Assembly: GCA_947494995.1 (NCBI GenBank)
Contig: CANLWY010000006.1
Location: 62,001 to 126,000, forward strand
Length of the DNA: 64,000 nt
Reading direction: 5' to 3'
From: an uncultured Campylobacterales bacterium
Lineage (GTDB): Bacteria > Campylobacterota > Campylobacteria > Campylobacterales > Arcobacteraceae
Below, one piece after another: positions 17,669 to 27,858 of this stretch. Each line of letters begins with the position of its first letter. Position 1 is the first letter of the stretch. Below the pieces are notes generated by a model. It was not told where the DNA came from and ran no database searches. It saw only the letters and a program-made list of their open reading frames with translations. The position numbers were made by a program, and so were the translations under genes.

Positions 17669-19519
17669 TTGCTTAAAGAGTTATTTACTAAACTACAAGA
17701 CAAAAATTTAGAGTTTACAAAAGAAGAAAAAGAAAAATTAAAAGAGTTTATAGAAGATGGAATAATACTATTCAAAGATGAAAATTATGAATTAAACTCT
17801 AAGTATAAAGTAGGAACTGTAGAGGTAAATAAAAATAGAGCAGTATTAAGAGATTTAAATAATGAACATAAAGATGTAAGTTTAGACTTTGAGCACCTAA
17901 ATGGTGCTTATGATGGTGATTTAGTCCTTGCAAAAAGAGTTTTCAATCCAAGAAGTAAAATAAAAGCAAAAGTTTTAAGAGTTTTTGATGGTAAAAAGAG
18001 TGATATCTTAGTTTATGTTAAAGGTGAAAACTATTTTACTGTAAAAGAGAATATTCAATTACAAACAAAAACTATTATAAAAGCAAAGGAGGGTGATGTT
18101 TTACTTGTAGATAGTAAAAATTTAGAGGTTTCTAAAAATCTAGGGAATATTGATGATGCAAAAATTGATGAGAAAATTTCTACAATACTTTACAAAGAAG
18201 ATTATAGATATAAAAGATTAGAAGTTGACGCAAAAATGGATGACACTAGACAAAGAATTGATTTAACAGACCTTCCTTTTTGTACAATTGACCCAAACTC
18301 TGCAAAAGACCATGATGATGCTATATATTTTGATTGGCTAAATGCTATACTTTATGTTGCTATTGCTGATGTATCATATTTTGTAAAAGAGGGTAGTGTC
18401 TTAGATAAAGAGGCTTTTAAAAAATCAACCTCTGCTTATCTACCTGGAAAAGTTTTACCTATGCTTCCAAATGAGCTTAGTGAAGATATGTGTTCATTAA
18501 AAGAGGGAGTTGATAGATACTCTTATGTATTTAAAATTCATTTAAATTTAGAAAAACTAGAGGTTGAAAAATCTGAACTTTTTGAAGCAATAATAAACTC
18601 TCATAGAAAGTTTTCATATGGAAGAATAGATAGAGTTTTAGATGAAAAACTTGATACTTTTACAAAACAAGACAAAGAGATATTTGATTATTTAACTCCT
18701 TTATATGAGGTTACAAAATCATTTAGAAAGAAAAGATTAGAAAAAGGGTATGACTTTAGATCAAGTGAGTATAGACTAAGACTTGATAATAATAGCCAAT
18801 TACAAAGTATTGAAGTTGAAACTTCATCTCCTTCTCATCAATTAGTAGAAGAGTGTATGCTTTTTGCAAATATTGAAGCTAGTAAAAAGGTAAACTCAGT
18901 TGGAATTTTTAGGATTCATGAAGAACCACCTTTTAAAGCAATTTCAAAATTAATTGATGATGTAAATGCTTTAGGAATTAAAGCAAAATTGCAAAATGAT
19001 GTTCACGATACAATTACACATATTCAAGAGAAGGCAAAGCATTCATCATTAAGAGAAGAGATAGATGAATTAATAATTCATGCTCAGACACAAGCGAAAT
19101 ATTCATCAAGAAATTTAGGACACTTTGGATTAGGTTTTAAATCCTATTCGCACTTTACATCACCTATTAGAAGATATTCAGATTTAGTACTTCATAGGAT
19201 GTTAAAGAGTAAGCAAACTCCAGAAAATATTGATGAAATTTGTGAACATATCTCAATTCAAGAGAGAAAAATAGATCAAATGGTTTGGGATTATGAAGAT
19301 AGAAAATATACTAGATGGGCAGCAAAAAATATTGGTCTTGAGGTTAAAGCTAAAGTAACTGATAATGAAAAAGGTACTTGTGTAACTTATGGACAAATTG
19401 CAGGTGCAAAGATATACTTAGATAATTACAAAGGTCAGGCTTTGTTCTCTAAAATAAGAGTAGTGATAAAATCAGCTGATATTATCTCTAAAAAAGTAAT
19501 AGGGAGCGTGAAATACTAA
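17669..19519 (+). CDS. rnr: Ribonuclease R (RNB family exoribonuclease)
   Basis: Processive 3'-5' exoribonuclease for structured RNA. 616 residues, a little shorter than typical. I use the TTG at 17669 because AGAAGG lies eight bases before it and no in-frame ATG is better placed. N-terminal cold-shock-like part (about 50-130), then the RNB catalytic domain with the aspartate cluster IDPNSAKDHDDAI and the substrate-binding RIHEEPP and FTSPIRRYSDLVLHR segments, then a C-terminal S1-type domain (about 550-616). It adjoins holA a few genes away, as in Campylobacter. The methyltransferase gene overlaps its stop codon by one base (TAATG). Confidence 0.93.
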   Translation: MLKELFTKLQDKNLEFTKEEKEKLKEFIEDGIILFKDENYELNSKYKVGTVEVNKNRAVLRDLNNEHKDVSLDFEHLNGAYDGDLVLAKRVFNPRSKIKAKVLRVFDGKKSDILVYVKGENYFTVKENIQLQTKTIIKAKEGDVLLVDSKNLEVSKNLGNIDDAKIDEKISTILYKEDYRYKRLEVDAKMDDTRQRIDLTDLPFCTIDPNSAKDHDDAIYFDWLNAILYVAIADVSYFVKEGSVLDKEAFKKSTSAYLPGKVLPMLPNELSEDMCSLKEGVDRYSYVFKIHLNLEKLEVEKSELFEAIINSHRKFSYGRIDRVLDEKLDTFTKQDKEIFDYLTPLYEVTKSFRKKRLEKGYDFRSSEYRLRLDNNSQLQSIEVETSSPSHQLVEECMLFANIEASKKVNSVGIFRIHEEPPFKAISKLIDDVNALGIKAKLQNDVHDTITHIQEKAKHSSLREEIDELIIHAQTQAKYSSRNLGHFGLGFKSYSHFTSPIRRYSDLVLHRMLKSKQTPENIDEICEHISIQERKIDQMVWDYEDRKYTRWAAKNIGLEVKAKVTDNEKGTCVTYGQIAGAKIYLDNYKGQALFSKIRVVIKSADIISKKVIGSVKY

Positions 19520-20121
19520 TGGATTTAGAAAAACATTGGGATACAATTTTCTCAACTTCAAATGATGATGTTTTAGGATGGTTTGAAAAAGATTTTTCTC
19601 AAACAAAAAAGTTTTTAGAAAAAGTTGAAAACCTAGAAGAAGCAACAGTTTTTGTATCTGGTGCAGGTGTTTCAAGAGTGACTGATGAATTAGCCAAAAG
19701 AGCTGGAAAGACTATTTTAAATGATATTAGTAAAGAGGCTTTAAATAGTTTAAGAAATAGAATTTCAAATGATAAGGTAGAGTATTTTTTACATGATATA
19801 TCTAAACCTTTTGAAAAAAGTTGTAATCTTTGGATGGATAGGGCGGTTTTACATTTTTTGACAGATGAAAAAGATATTCAAGAGTATTTTAAAAGTTTAA
19901 AAAAATCATTATTGAAAAATGGATATGTTTTATTTGCCCAATATACCCAAGGGACTGCTACAAAGTGTGCAACATTACCTTTACATCAATACTCAATTGA
20001 AGAGTTTAAAGAAAGACTTGGAAATGATTTTGAGTTAGTTTGTAGTGAGGATTATAATTATACTATGCCAAATGGGAATAATCGTCTTTATATTTATGCA
20101 CTGTTTAAGAAGAACTCTTAA
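19519..20121 (+). CDS. Class I SAM-dependent methyltransferase
   Basis: 200 residues, cytoplasmic. It begins with EKHWDTIFSTSNDDVLGWFE, a start typical of small SAM methyltransferases that act on small molecules. The SAM loop is VFVSGAGVSRVTDELA (a serine-glycine-alanine variant of the usual D/E-x-G-x-G), with ILNDISKEALNSL as the acidic strand and WMDRAVLHFL as motif III. Substrate unknown. Its start overlaps the RNase R stop, so it is translationally coupled to it, and its end shares TTAA with the converging DsrE-like gene. Confidence 0.8.
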   Translation: MDLEKHWDTIFSTSNDDVLGWFEKDFSQTKKFLEKVENLEEATVFVSGAGVSRVTDELAKRAGKTILNDISKEALNSLRNRISNDKVEYFLHDISKPFEKSCNLWMDRAVLHFLTDEKDIQEYFKSLKKSLLKNGYVLFAQYTQGTATKCATLPLHQYSIEEFKERLGNDFELVCSEDYNYTMPNGNNRLYIYALFKKNS

Positions 20122-20456
20122 ACAGTTATAATCGTTTCACCTGATTTTATCCAGTCACTTAAAAATTCTCCTGTATAAAATACATCAATATTACAAGAGT
20201 TTAAACCTTCAGTGATCTCCATATTATCTGCACATTTTAAACAAGCTACAACTTTAACTCCATCTTTTATCATGAGTTTCACTTTTTCTTGTATATCTTT
20301 ATCTTGGGCTATTAGTTTTTGGCTAGCTCCCCAAACTAAAACAGTAACCTCGTCCATCCAACCATTTAGCTTTGCATTATGTGCATAAAGTAAAACCATG
20401 TTTTCTGCACTATCTTTATTATCTGTTGTCCATAAAATTTTTGCTTCTTTTTGCAT
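20118..20456 (-). CDS. DsrE family protein
   Basis: 112 residues, no signal peptide. A small alpha/beta fold of the DsrE/TusD-like kind: ILWTTDNKDSAENMVLLYAH, then VTVLVWGAS, and a conserved cysteine pair in VVACLKCADN. Proteins of this family handle sulfane sulfur in some bacteria, but many members have no known function. It stands alone on the minus strand between two plus-strand operons. Confidence 0.8.
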   Translation of the reverse strand: MQKEAKILWTTDNKDSAENMVLLYAHNAKLNGWMDEVTVLVWGASQKLIAQDKDIQEKVKLMIKDGVKVVACLKCADNMEITEGLNSCNIDVFYTGEFLSDWIKSGETIITV

Positions 20457-20574
20457 AACTTTCCTTTTTTGAACTGATTATAACAAGGAAACTTTTATCT
20501 TTTTTTATAAAATAAAAATAGTTTAAAAAGCATATCTTTGATACTATTTTAAATTTAAAATAATAAGGTTTATA

Positions 20575-21792
20575 ATGAGAATTTTACATGCACTTGCCCA
20601 AAGACCAGGAAGAACTGGAAGTGGGGTTTTTTTACAACAGTTATTTAAAATTGGACTTGAAAAGGGTTTTGAACAAGCTGTTCTTGCTGGTGTTCCTATT
20701 AATGAACAAGAGCCTGACATTGATAATCTTGATTTAAACAATTTTTATCCAGTATTATTTGAAACATATGAGTTAAATTTTCCTGTTGTTGGTATGAGTG
20801 ATGTAATGCCTTATAAAAGTACTAAGTATAGTGAAATAGATAAAGAGATGTATGACGCTTATGAAAAAGCTTTTAAAAAAGTTATCAAAGAAGCAGTAGA
20901 AAAGTTTAAACCTGATATTGTGATTTGCAATCATATATGGCTTTTATCAACATTTATCAAAGATTTATATCCTAATCTAAAGGTCTTAACACTTTGTCAT
21001 GGAACAGATTTAAGACAATTAGAGTTAGCAAAAAATTTAGCTTCTATTGTAAAACAAAAGGCTATAAGATGTGAATATTTCTTCGCTTTAAACTCAGTTC
21101 AAGCTCAAAAGATAAAAAAAGAGTTTAATGTAGATGATAAACAAGTAGTTGTAAGTGGAAGTGGATATAACCCTGATATGTTTTTCCCAATTAAAAGAGA
21201 AAAAAATGAAAAAGTAAAAGTTGTATATGTTGGTAAAATGTCAAATGCTAAAGGTGTACCACAATTGTTAAATGCTTTTAATGCTTCAAAAAATCATAAA
21301 AATATGCAGTTAAGTCTAATAGGAAGTGGAAGTGGAGCTGAAAGTGAAAAGATTCTTGAAAGTATAAATGATAGAAAATCTGAAATAAACTATCTAGGAA
21401 GAGTTGAACAAGATGAGCTTGAAAAGTTTTTACGAACTTGTGATATTTTTATTTTACCTTCATTTTATGAAGGCTTACCCCTTGTAGTAATTGAAGCTTT
21501 AGCTTCTGGTGCAAAAGTTATATGTACAGATTTACCAGGCTTAGATGATTTTCTAGGGGAAGAGTTTAAAAAACTTGATGCAATAAGATATGTAAAAATG
21601 CCAAGGCTTAAAAATATAGATACTCCATATGAAGAAGATATAGAAGCTTTTGAAGAAGAACTTACTAAAAAGATAGATGAAGTAAGTCTTGAAGTTTTAT
21701 CAAACAATGAATATAAGATAGATGAAGTAATGAAACTTTTAGAAGATAAGAGTTGGAATGGTTTATTTAATAGATTAGAAAAGTACTTTTAA
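20575..21792 (+). CDS. GT4-type glycosyltransferase
   Basis: 405 residues, cytoplasmic or peripheral membrane. The N-terminal half shows the PGRTGSGVFLQQL loop of GT-B enzymes; the C-terminal half has VVYVGKMSNAKGVPQLLNAF and the retaining-enzyme E-x7-E motif in YEGLPLVVIEALASG. Donor and acceptor cannot be told from sequence. No other surface polysaccharide genes are nearby; holA follows after 24 bases. A promoter-like AT-rich region precedes it. Confidence 0.88.
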   Translation: MRILHALAQRPGRTGSGVFLQQLFKIGLEKGFEQAVLAGVPINEQEPDIDNLDLNNFYPVLFETYELNFPVVGMSDVMPYKSTKYSEIDKEMYDAYEKAFKKVIKEAVEKFKPDIVICNHIWLLSTFIKDLYPNLKVLTLCHGTDLRQLELAKNLASIVKQKAIRCEYFFALNSVQAQKIKKEFNVDDKQVVVSGSGYNPDMFFPIKREKNEKVKVVYVGKMSNAKGVPQLLNAFNASKNHKNMQLSLIGSGSGAESEKILESINDRKSEINYLGRVEQDELEKFLRTCDIFILPSFYEGLPLVVIEALASGAKVICTDLPGLDDFLGEEFKKLDAIRYVKMPRLKNIDTPYEEDIEAFEEELTKKIDEVSLEVLSNNEYKIDEVMKLLEDKSWNGLFNRLEKYF

Positions 21793-21816
21793 AAACAATT
21801 AGGTTAATATTTCATC

Positions 21817-22797
21817 ATGTATAAAAACGAATTCGATAACTTATTAAATCAAAACAAAACTTTCTCTGCTTATATGTTCTATGGTCAATCAAATTTTTTA
21901 ATTGAACACTATACAGATATTGTGGCTTCAAGACTAGGAAGTCCAGACGAGATAGAGAAGTTATATTTTGATGATTTTAATTTTAAATATGCGAAAGATA
22001 AACTTCTTCAGTCTTCTTTATTTGCATCTAATAATATTCTTGTAATTAAACTTGATAAAAAATTAAATAAAAAAGAGTGTGTAGAGTTAATCGAAGCTTG
22101 TAATATAAACCTAGATTCAAAGGTAATCTTTGCTTGTATGGGTGATACTGACTTTAAAACAATGGGTGGATACTTTACTCAGAAGCTAAATGCTGTAAGT
22201 GTAAGAATGTTTTCTCCTTTTCCCAATGAAGCTGTAAGAATTATAGAAACTCAAGCTAAAGAGCTTGGTATTAATTATGAAATGTCAGCTTTAAACAATC
22301 TATATTTTATGCATAGACAAGATTTATCTTTATGTGTAAATGATTTAAAAAAACTTGCAATTCTAGATGAAAGAATTACTCCTGATACAGTTTACAAACA
22401 CTGTTTTGGAATAGGAGCAGTAAATTTTGAGGACTTTTTACACAACTTAATGTCTGGACAAGATATAAGTGATGATTTATCACTGATTTTAGAAGAGGGT
22501 ATGAATGAAATATATCTTTTAAATCAAATTACATCTTTTGTACAACAGTTATTTATGATAAGTTCTTACGCAAGAATTCATGGAAGTGCAAATGCTAAAG
22601 AAATTTTAGGATTTATTCCTCCTAAAAATGTTTGGGAAAAGAAGTCTCGACTCGCAATAAATATCAAACCAGATAGCTTTTTAGAGATAATGAATTTCCT
22701 TTTAAAAATAGAACTAGAACTAAAATCTTCAAAAATTTCAAATCAAAATCTATATCTTCAGGCAAGTCTAAGAAAAATATCAGTTTTAATTAGATAA
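21817..22797 (+). CDS. holA: DNA polymerase III subunit delta
   Basis: Clamp-loader subunit that opens the sliding clamp. 326 residues, usual size for HolA. N-terminal Rossmann-like domain (FYGQSNFLIEHYTDIVASRL), a strongly conserved ILVIKLDKK strand, and C-terminal helical domain with VNDLKKLAIL and LINQITS-like segments. As in Campylobacter, it lies near the RNase R gene and directly before the rpsF-ssb-rpsR operon. Confidence 0.93.
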   Translation: MYKNEFDNLLNQNKTFSAYMFYGQSNFLIEHYTDIVASRLGSPDEIEKLYFDDFNFKYAKDKLLQSSLFASNNILVIKLDKKLNKKECVELIEACNINLDSKVIFACMGDTDFKTMGGYFTQKLNAVSVRMFSPFPNEAVRIIETQAKELGINYEMSALNNLYFMHRQDLSLCVNDLKKLAILDERITPDTVYKHCFGIGAVNFEDFLHNLMSGQDISDDLSLILEEGMNEIYLLNQITSFVQQLFMISSYARIHGSANAKEILGFIPPKNVWEKKSRLAINIKPDSFLEIMNFLLKIELELKSSKISNQNLYLQASLRKISVLIR

Positions 22798-22866
22798 AAT
22801 CTCAGACTTTACAAAAAACCTTGCTGATATTTGTAAAGATACCGGCACAAACTATAAGGAGATTAG

Positions 22867-23220
22867 ATGTCAAAATTAAAACATTATGAAACAATGTTTA
22901 TTATCAAGCCTACACTAACTGAAGAAGAGACTGTAGCACAAATTGATTTAGTTAAATCAACTATTGAGAAAAATGGTGGAGAAATCGTAGCTTGCGATGA
23001 TATGGGTTCTAAACAATTAGCTTATGAAATTGAAAAGAACAAAAGAGGTTACTATTTCGTAGCATACTTCAAAGGTCAACCTTCAGGACTTGCTGAAATT
23101 GAAAGACAATACAGAATCAACGAAAATATTTTAAGATTCATTTTCATTAAATATGAAAACAAAAAAGAAATCGCAGCGTGGACAAAACTAAGCGATGAGG
23201 CAGCTAAAAAAGCTAACTAA
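22867..23220 (+). CDS. rpsF: 30S ribosomal protein S6
   Basis: 117 residues, begins [17 protein letters not shown] as S6 proteins do, with the conserved [16 protein letters not shown] segment. Ribosome site AAGGAG. First gene of the rpsF-ssb-rpsR operon. Ends in a Lys/Ala-rich tail. Confidence 0.97.
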   Translation: MSKLKHYETMFIIKPTLTEEETVAQIDLVKSTIEKNGGEIVACDDMGSKQLAYEIEKNKRGYYFVAYFKGQPSGLAEIERQYRINENILRFIFIKYENKKEIAAWTKLSDEAAKKAN

Positions 23221-23243
23221 TCAAAATTTTATAGGAACATCTT

Positions 23244-23795
23244 ATGTATAACAAAGTAGTATTAGTAGGAAACTTAACGAGAGATATTGAACTAAGATAT
23301 ATGCCAAGTGGTTCTGCATTAGCAAAATCTGCAATTGCAACTAGCCATAAGTATAAATCACAAACTGGTGAACAAAAAGAAGAAGTTTGTTTTTTAGATT
23401 TTAATATTTTTGGAAGATCTGCTGAGGTTGCTAATCAATACCTAAGAAAAGGTTCTAAAGTTTTATTAGAGGGAAGATTAGTATTTGAACAGTGGACAGC
23501 ACAAGATGGTTCTAACAGAAGTAAACATGCTCTTAGAGTAGATAGTATGAAAATGTTAGATTCAAAAGCAGATTCACAAAATATGGGTGGTGGTGCTCCA
23601 ATGGATAACCAGCAATCATATAGTGGTGGAAACCAAGGTGGATATAATCCTCAGTCTAATCAATACAATCAACAACAAGCTCCTCAAAACAATATGGGTC
23701 AAAATAACTATGGTGGTATGAATAATCAAGCACAACAAATGCCTGAGCAAAAAATACCTGAAATTGATATTGATAATGATGAAATACCTTTCTAG
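23244..23795 (+). CDS. ssb: Single-stranded DNA-binding protein
   Basis: 183 residues. OB-fold at 1-110 beginning [20 protein letters not shown] with the conserved [14 protein letters not shown] stretch; flexible linker of Gln, Asn and Gly (about 115-170); and the acidic C-terminal tip DNDEIPF that recruits partner proteins. Sits between rpsF and rpsR, the standard place in many bacteria. Confidence 0.98.
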   Translation: MYNKVVLVGNLTRDIELRYMPSGSALAKSAIATSHKYKSQTGEQKEEVCFLDFNIFGRSAEVANQYLRKGSKVLLEGRLVFEQWTAQDGSNRSKHALRVDSMKMLDSKADSQNMGGGAPMDNQQSYSGGNQGGYNPQSNQYNQQQAPQNNMGQNNYGGMNNQAQQMPEQKIPEIDIDNDEIPF

Positions 23796-23812
23796 AAAAC
23801 AAGGATAAGAAA

Positions 23813-24073
23813 ATGGCTGAAAGAAGAAAATACGGAAAAAAATATTGTAAATATACAGAGATGAAAATTGATTTCATCGATTATAAAAATGTAGATTTAT
23901 TAAAACTGTCTATGAGTGAAAGAGGTAAGATTATGCCTAGAAGACTTACTGGTAACTCTAAAAACTCTCAAGAAATGGTTGAGAAAGCAATCAAGAGAGC
24001 TAGACACATGGCATTAGTTCCATATATTGTAAATACTCAAGATGTAACTGACGCAGCATACGCAAAACACTAG
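23813..24073 (+). CDS. rpsR: 30S ribosomal protein S18
   Basis: 86 residues starting [18 protein letters not shown], with the diagnostic [16 protein letters not shown] segment that binds 16S rRNA near S6. Last gene of the operon; a strong terminator follows 21 bases after the stop codon. Confidence 0.98.
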   Translation: MAERRKYGKKYCKYTEMKIDFIDYKNVDLLKLSMSERGKIMPRRLTGNSKNSQEMVEKAIKRARHMALVPYIVNTQDVTDAAYAKH

Positions 24074-24094
24074 TAAATATTAAATAGTTTACTT

Positions 24095-24128
24095 AAAAAG
24101 GGAGAGGCTTTTGTCTCTCCCTTTTTTT
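24095..24128 (+). terminator. Rho-independent terminator of the rpsF-ssb-rpsR operon
   Basis: AAAAAGGGAGAG and CTCTCCCTTTTT form a perfect 12-bp stem with an 8-base loop, running straight into a T-tract. It can work in both directions. Confidence 0.93.
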
Positions 24129-24144
24129 ATATTTAGGATTATTA

Positions 24145-24211
24145 TGATAACCATTCCTATTATTAAGATGAACTTAAGAATACTTTGATTACAATTTCAA
24201 TAACTATTATC
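24145..24211 (+). promoter_or_regulatory. Possible Fur boxes before the iron transporter operon
   Basis: Two imperfect matches to the classical GATAATNATTATC-type Fur box: GATAACCATTCCT (24146-24158) and AATAACTATTATC (24199-24211). The second matches about 10 of 13 positions. Iron repression of this operon would be expected; in such AT-rich DNA chance matches are frequent, so the call is tentative. Confidence 0.35.
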
Positions 24212-24238
24212 AAAACATGAATTAATCAAAGGATAAAT

Positions 24239-25246
24239 ATGATAAAAAAATTAGCTTTAAGTGCACTTGTATTAGCAAGTTCAGTATATGCAGCAAACGA
24301 AGTAAATGTTTACTCAACAAGACATTATGATACTGATAAAAAACTATTCAAAATGTTTGAAGAAAAAACTGGAGTTAAAGTAAAAGTTGTAAAGGCTAAA
24401 GCAAAAGCTTTAATCAAAAGAATTGAGAGTGAAGGTTCAAAATCTCCTGCAGATGTATTAATCACAGTAGATGCTTCTGGATTATACAAAGCAAAAGAAA
24501 AAGGACTTTTTCAATCAGTTGAATCTGATGTATTAAACAAAAATATTCCTGCACAATTAAGAGATAAAGATAACCAATGGTTTTCATTAACAAAAAGATC
24601 AAGAGTTACAGTATATAGATTAGGAACAGGAATTGAAAAAGAGTTATCAACTTATGAAGATTTAGCAGACCCAAAATTTAAAGGTCAAATTATGGTAAGA
24701 TCTTCAAATAATGCATATAACCAATCTCTAATGGCTGCAATGATTGCACACCATGGTGAAGAAAAAGCATTAGAGTGGGCTAAGGGTGTAGTTGCAAATA
24801 TGGCTAAAGCTCCTAAAGGAAATGATAGATATCAAGTAAAAGCTGTTGCTAATGGAATTGGAAAAGTTGCTATTGCAAATACTTATTATATTGGTAAAAT
24901 GGTAGGAAATAAAGATGTTTCTCAAGCTGAAGCTGTTAAAAAAGTGAAAATTTTCTTCCCTAAATTTGAAAATGGTGGAACTCACGTGAATGTATCTGGT
25001 GCAGGTGTTATTAAAACTGCTCCAAACAAAGATAATGCAGTTAAGTTTATTGAGTTCTTAGCATCTAAAGATGCACAAGGTTTATTTGCCGCAGGTAACT
25101 TTGAATATCCAGTTTTATCTGGAATTGAGCCATCAGATTTAGTTAAATCTTGGGGAACTTTCAAAGATGATACAATATCAATTAATACTTTAGGTGAAAA
25201 TAATGCAAAAGCTGTTAAAATCTTCGACCAAGCAGGTTGGAAGTAA
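24239..25246 (+). CDS. fbpA: Ferric iron ABC transporter, periplasmic binding protein
   Basis: 335 residues with a signal peptide cleaved after VYA (residue 18). The mature protein starts NEVNVYSTRHYDTDKKLF, the usual start of FbpA/FutA proteins, and has the paired tyrosines (Y216-Y217 in ANTYYIGK) that bind ferric iron. The C-terminal sequence GVIKTAPNKDNAVKFIEFL is also typical. It delivers Fe3+ to the permease and ATPase encoded next. Codon use is slightly better than in neighbours, in line with strong expression. Confidence 0.93.
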   Translation: MIKKLALSALVLASSVYAANEVNVYSTRHYDTDKKLFKMFEEKTGVKVKVVKAKAKALIKRIESEGSKSPADVLITVDASGLYKAKEKGLFQSVESDVLNKNIPAQLRDKDNQWFSLTKRSRVTVYRLGTGIEKELSTYEDLADPKFKGQIMVRSSNNAYNQSLMAAMIAHHGEEKALEWAKGVVANMAKAPKGNDRYQVKAVANGIGKVAIANTYYIGKMVGNKDVSQAEAVKKVKIFFPKFENGGTHVNVSGAGVIKTAPNKDNAVKFIEFLASKDAQGLFAAGNFEYPVLSGIEPSDLVKSWGTFKDDTISINTLGENNAKAVKIFDQAGWK

Positions 25247-25271
25247 TAAACAGAAAGGCTTTTATTTTACA

Positions 25272-26852
25272 TTGAATTATTTTAATAAACTTACAATAAG
25301 TAGTGTTTTTTTAACACTACTTATTTCTATTCCCGCAATTATTCTTTTTTCGAATATATTTTCAAGTAGTGAAAACTGGCAACATTTAGTAGATACTGTA
25401 CTATTTGAATATATATTTAATTCTCTTTATATAATGATTGGAGTTGCTTTTTTAACTTCTGTAATTGGATTTACTACAGCTTATATAACTTCACTTTTTA
25501 CCTTTACTGGTTCAAGGTTTTTTCATTATGCTTTAATTTTGCCTTTTGCTATTCCAACATATATTGTTGCATATGCTTATGGTGGAATGTTTGATATTAC
25601 AGGAACAGTTACAACTTATATTTTAAATCTTATGGGAAAAACTCTAGATGAAGTCTACTTTATGGATATTATGTCTATAGAGGGTGCTATTATTGTAATG
25701 TCACTTGTACTTTACCCTTATGTATATCTTATTTCAAAAACATATTTAAAAGCAGAATCAAGCTCTATTATTGATGCTTCAAGAACAATGGGATTATCTA
25801 ACTTTAAAATCTTTTATAAAGTAATTATTCCCATATCAAGACCAGCAATTGTTGCAGGAGCAATACTTGCTGTAATGGAAGCTGTTGCTGATTATGGTGT
25901 AATGGATTATTATGGAGTTTCTACTTTTGTAACAGGTATATTTAGAACTTGGATAGGAATGGGAAGTGTAGAAGATGCTTCTAAACTAGCCTCTATGCTT
26001 ATGCTTTTCATTTTCTTGCTTATTTTTATTGAAAGATATCAAAGAAGAAATAAGAGATATAAAAGTTCAGGAAAGGATTTTAAACCAATTACAAAACAGA
26101 AACTTACTGGTAGTAAAAATCTTTTTGCATTTATGATTTGTTTTATTCCTTTTTTCCTAGGATTTTTATTGCCATTTTCTCAAATGTCTTATTGGTTTTA
26201 TCTTTCATATGAAGATGTAATTGATGAAGACTTCATGACACTTTTATATCAAACTTTAACTCTTGGAGTTACGAGTGCTTTACTTATTACAGTTTTAGCT
26301 TTTATTTTTGTATATAATGTAAGACTTCATAAAAATAGACTTGCTGAAGGTTTAACTCAAACATCTAAGCTTGGATACTCAATTCCAGGTGCTGTTGTTG
26401 CAGTTGGTATTTTAAGCTTTTTTTCTGTGGTTGATAAAAGCTTTGATATATTGATAAGTGGAACAGTTATTGCAGTAGTTTTTGGATATGTTGTAAGATT
26501 TATTGCAATTTCAATAAATAATTATGAATCAGGATTTAGTAAGATACCTCAAACTTATGATGATGCTTGTAAAACTATGCAAATAGGAAGTTTTAAAACA
26601 TTTACAAAAGTAACTTTCCCTTTGATTAAAGGGTCTATGATGGCAAGCTTTATTGTGATTTTTATTGAAGTTATAAAAGAGCTTCCTCTTACAATGGTTT
26701 TAAGGCCATTTGATTTTGATACTCTAGCAGTTAGATCACATGAATTAGTAGGTCAAGCACAGGTTTTTGAATCAGCAGTACCTGCAATGTTTATTGTTGG
26801 GTTTGGAATAGTTTCAGTACTTATACTAGCTAGAAAAATGGTGAAGGATTAG
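25272..26852 (+). CDS. fbpB: Ferric iron ABC transporter, permease
   Basis: Inner membrane channel of the iron importer; a fused permease of two similar halves with about 12 membrane segments and two ATPase-contact loops (EAESSSIIDASRTMGLS near residue 170-195 and YDDACKTMQIGSFKTF in the second half). I prefer the TTG at 25272 (526 residues): the frame can be extended to a GTG at 25194 or ATG at 25203, but these lie inside fbpA and the extra 26 residues look like random sequence. The sequence AGAAAGG lies 13 bases before the TTG, slightly far. The start is the uncertain part, not the identity. Confidence 0.87.
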   Translation: MNYFNKLTISSVFLTLLISIPAIILFSNIFSSSENWQHLVDTVLFEYIFNSLYIMIGVAFLTSVIGFTTAYITSLFTFTGSRFFHYALILPFAIPTYIVAYAYGGMFDITGTVTTYILNLMGKTLDEVYFMDIMSIEGAIIVMSLVLYPYVYLISKTYLKAESSSIIDASRTMGLSNFKIFYKVIIPISRPAIVAGAILAVMEAVADYGVMDYYGVSTFVTGIFRTWIGMGSVEDASKLASMLMLFIFLLIFIERYQRRNKRYKSSGKDFKPITKQKLTGSKNLFAFMICFIPFFLGFLLPFSQMSYWFYLSYEDVIDEDFMTLLYQTLTLGVTSALLITVLAFIFVYNVRLHKNRLAEGLTQTSKLGYSIPGAVVAVGILSFFSVVDKSFDILISGTVIAVVFGYVVRFIAISINNYESGFSKIPQTYDDACKTMQIGSFKTFTKVTFPLIKGSMMASFIVIFIEVIKELPLTMVLRPFDFDTLAVRSHELVGQAQVFESAVPAMFIVGFGIVSVLILARKMVKD

Positions 26853-26853
26853 G

Positions 26854-27858
26854 ATGTTAGGTATTAGTGTAAAAGATTTTGGAATATCTTTTGGAAATAT
26901 GAAGATTTTAGATAATGTCTCTTTTGATGTAAAACAAGGGGAAATTGTAACTATACTAGGACCAAGTGGTTGTGGGAAAAGTACAATATTAAGAGCAATT
27001 GCATCTTTACAAGATGAATATAAGGGTGAAATATTTGTAAATGAACACTGCTTAATTCAAGATGGACAAAAAAAATGCCACAAGGATATAGGATATATCT
27101 TTCAAGACTATGCTCTTTTCCCTCATTTAAATGTAAAAGAGAATATAGAGTTTGCTCTTTATAGATTGAATGTAAATGAAAGACAAAGAAAAGTAGATGC
27201 TCTTTTAAAACAGTTTGATTTAGTAGAACATAGAAATAAACAAATTCATGAATTAAGTGGTGGACAACAGCAAAGAGTTTCTATTGCTAGAGTACTTGCT
27301 TATGAACCAAAGGTTTTATTGCTTGACGAACCTTTTGCAAACTTAGATACAATCCTTAGAAACAGAACAAAAGTTTGGTTAAAAAAATTAATAAAAGATT
27401 TAGGTCTTAGTGCAATTCTAGTAACTCATGATCAAAAAGAAGCTTTATCTATGTCTGATAGAATTGCAATTATTAATAATAGAAAGATCGAACAGTTTGG
27501 AACCCCTAGAGAGCTTTTTGAAGAGCCAAAATCACTCTATATTGCAAATTTCTTAAATAAAATAAATGAACTACCTGATAATTTACTTGAAGATTTAGGT
27601 AGAGAGGTATCAAATGAAAATGTAGGAATTATTTCTATAGATAAAATAGAAGTTGTAAATGATAGTTCAAAAATAAAAGCTACAATTTTAGATATATCTT
27701 TTTGTGGAGATTATTATGAACTACATGTCTCTTTAGATGCTTATGACAATAAAGAGTTACTTGTAAAATCTTATTGTTTAAAATGTCTAGATAGCGATGA
27801 GTATTGTTATTTAGATATTAATTTAGAAGATATAAAATCAGTTAGAAAATCTATCTGA
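26854..27858 (+). CDS. fbpC: Ferric iron ABC transporter, ATP-binding protein
   Basis: 334 residues. Walker [11 protein letters not shown]-loop [10 protein letters not shown], signature [11 protein letters not shown], Walker [13 protein letters not shown] and switch histidine in [11 protein letters not shown]-terminal regulatory extension (about 245-334) resembles the domain used by FbpC for iron feedback. It starts one base after the permease gene stops. Its 3' end overlaps by 21 bases the converging sodium channel gene. Confidence 0.93.
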   Translation: MLGISVKDFGISFGNMKILDNVSFDVKQGEIVTILGPSGCGKSTILRAIASLQDEYKGEIFVNEHCLIQDGQKKCHKDIGYIFQDYALFPHLNVKENIEFALYRLNVNERQRKVDALLKQFDLVEHRNKQIHELSGGQQQRVSIARVLAYEPKVLLLDEPFANLDTILRNRTKVWLKKLIKDLGLSAILVTHDQKEALSMSDRIAIINNRKIEQFGTPRELFEEPKSLYIANFLNKINELPDNLLEDLGREVSNENVGIISIDKIEVVNDSSKIKATILDISFCGDYYELHVSLDAYDNKELLVKSYCLKCLDSDEYCYLDINLEDIKSVRKSI

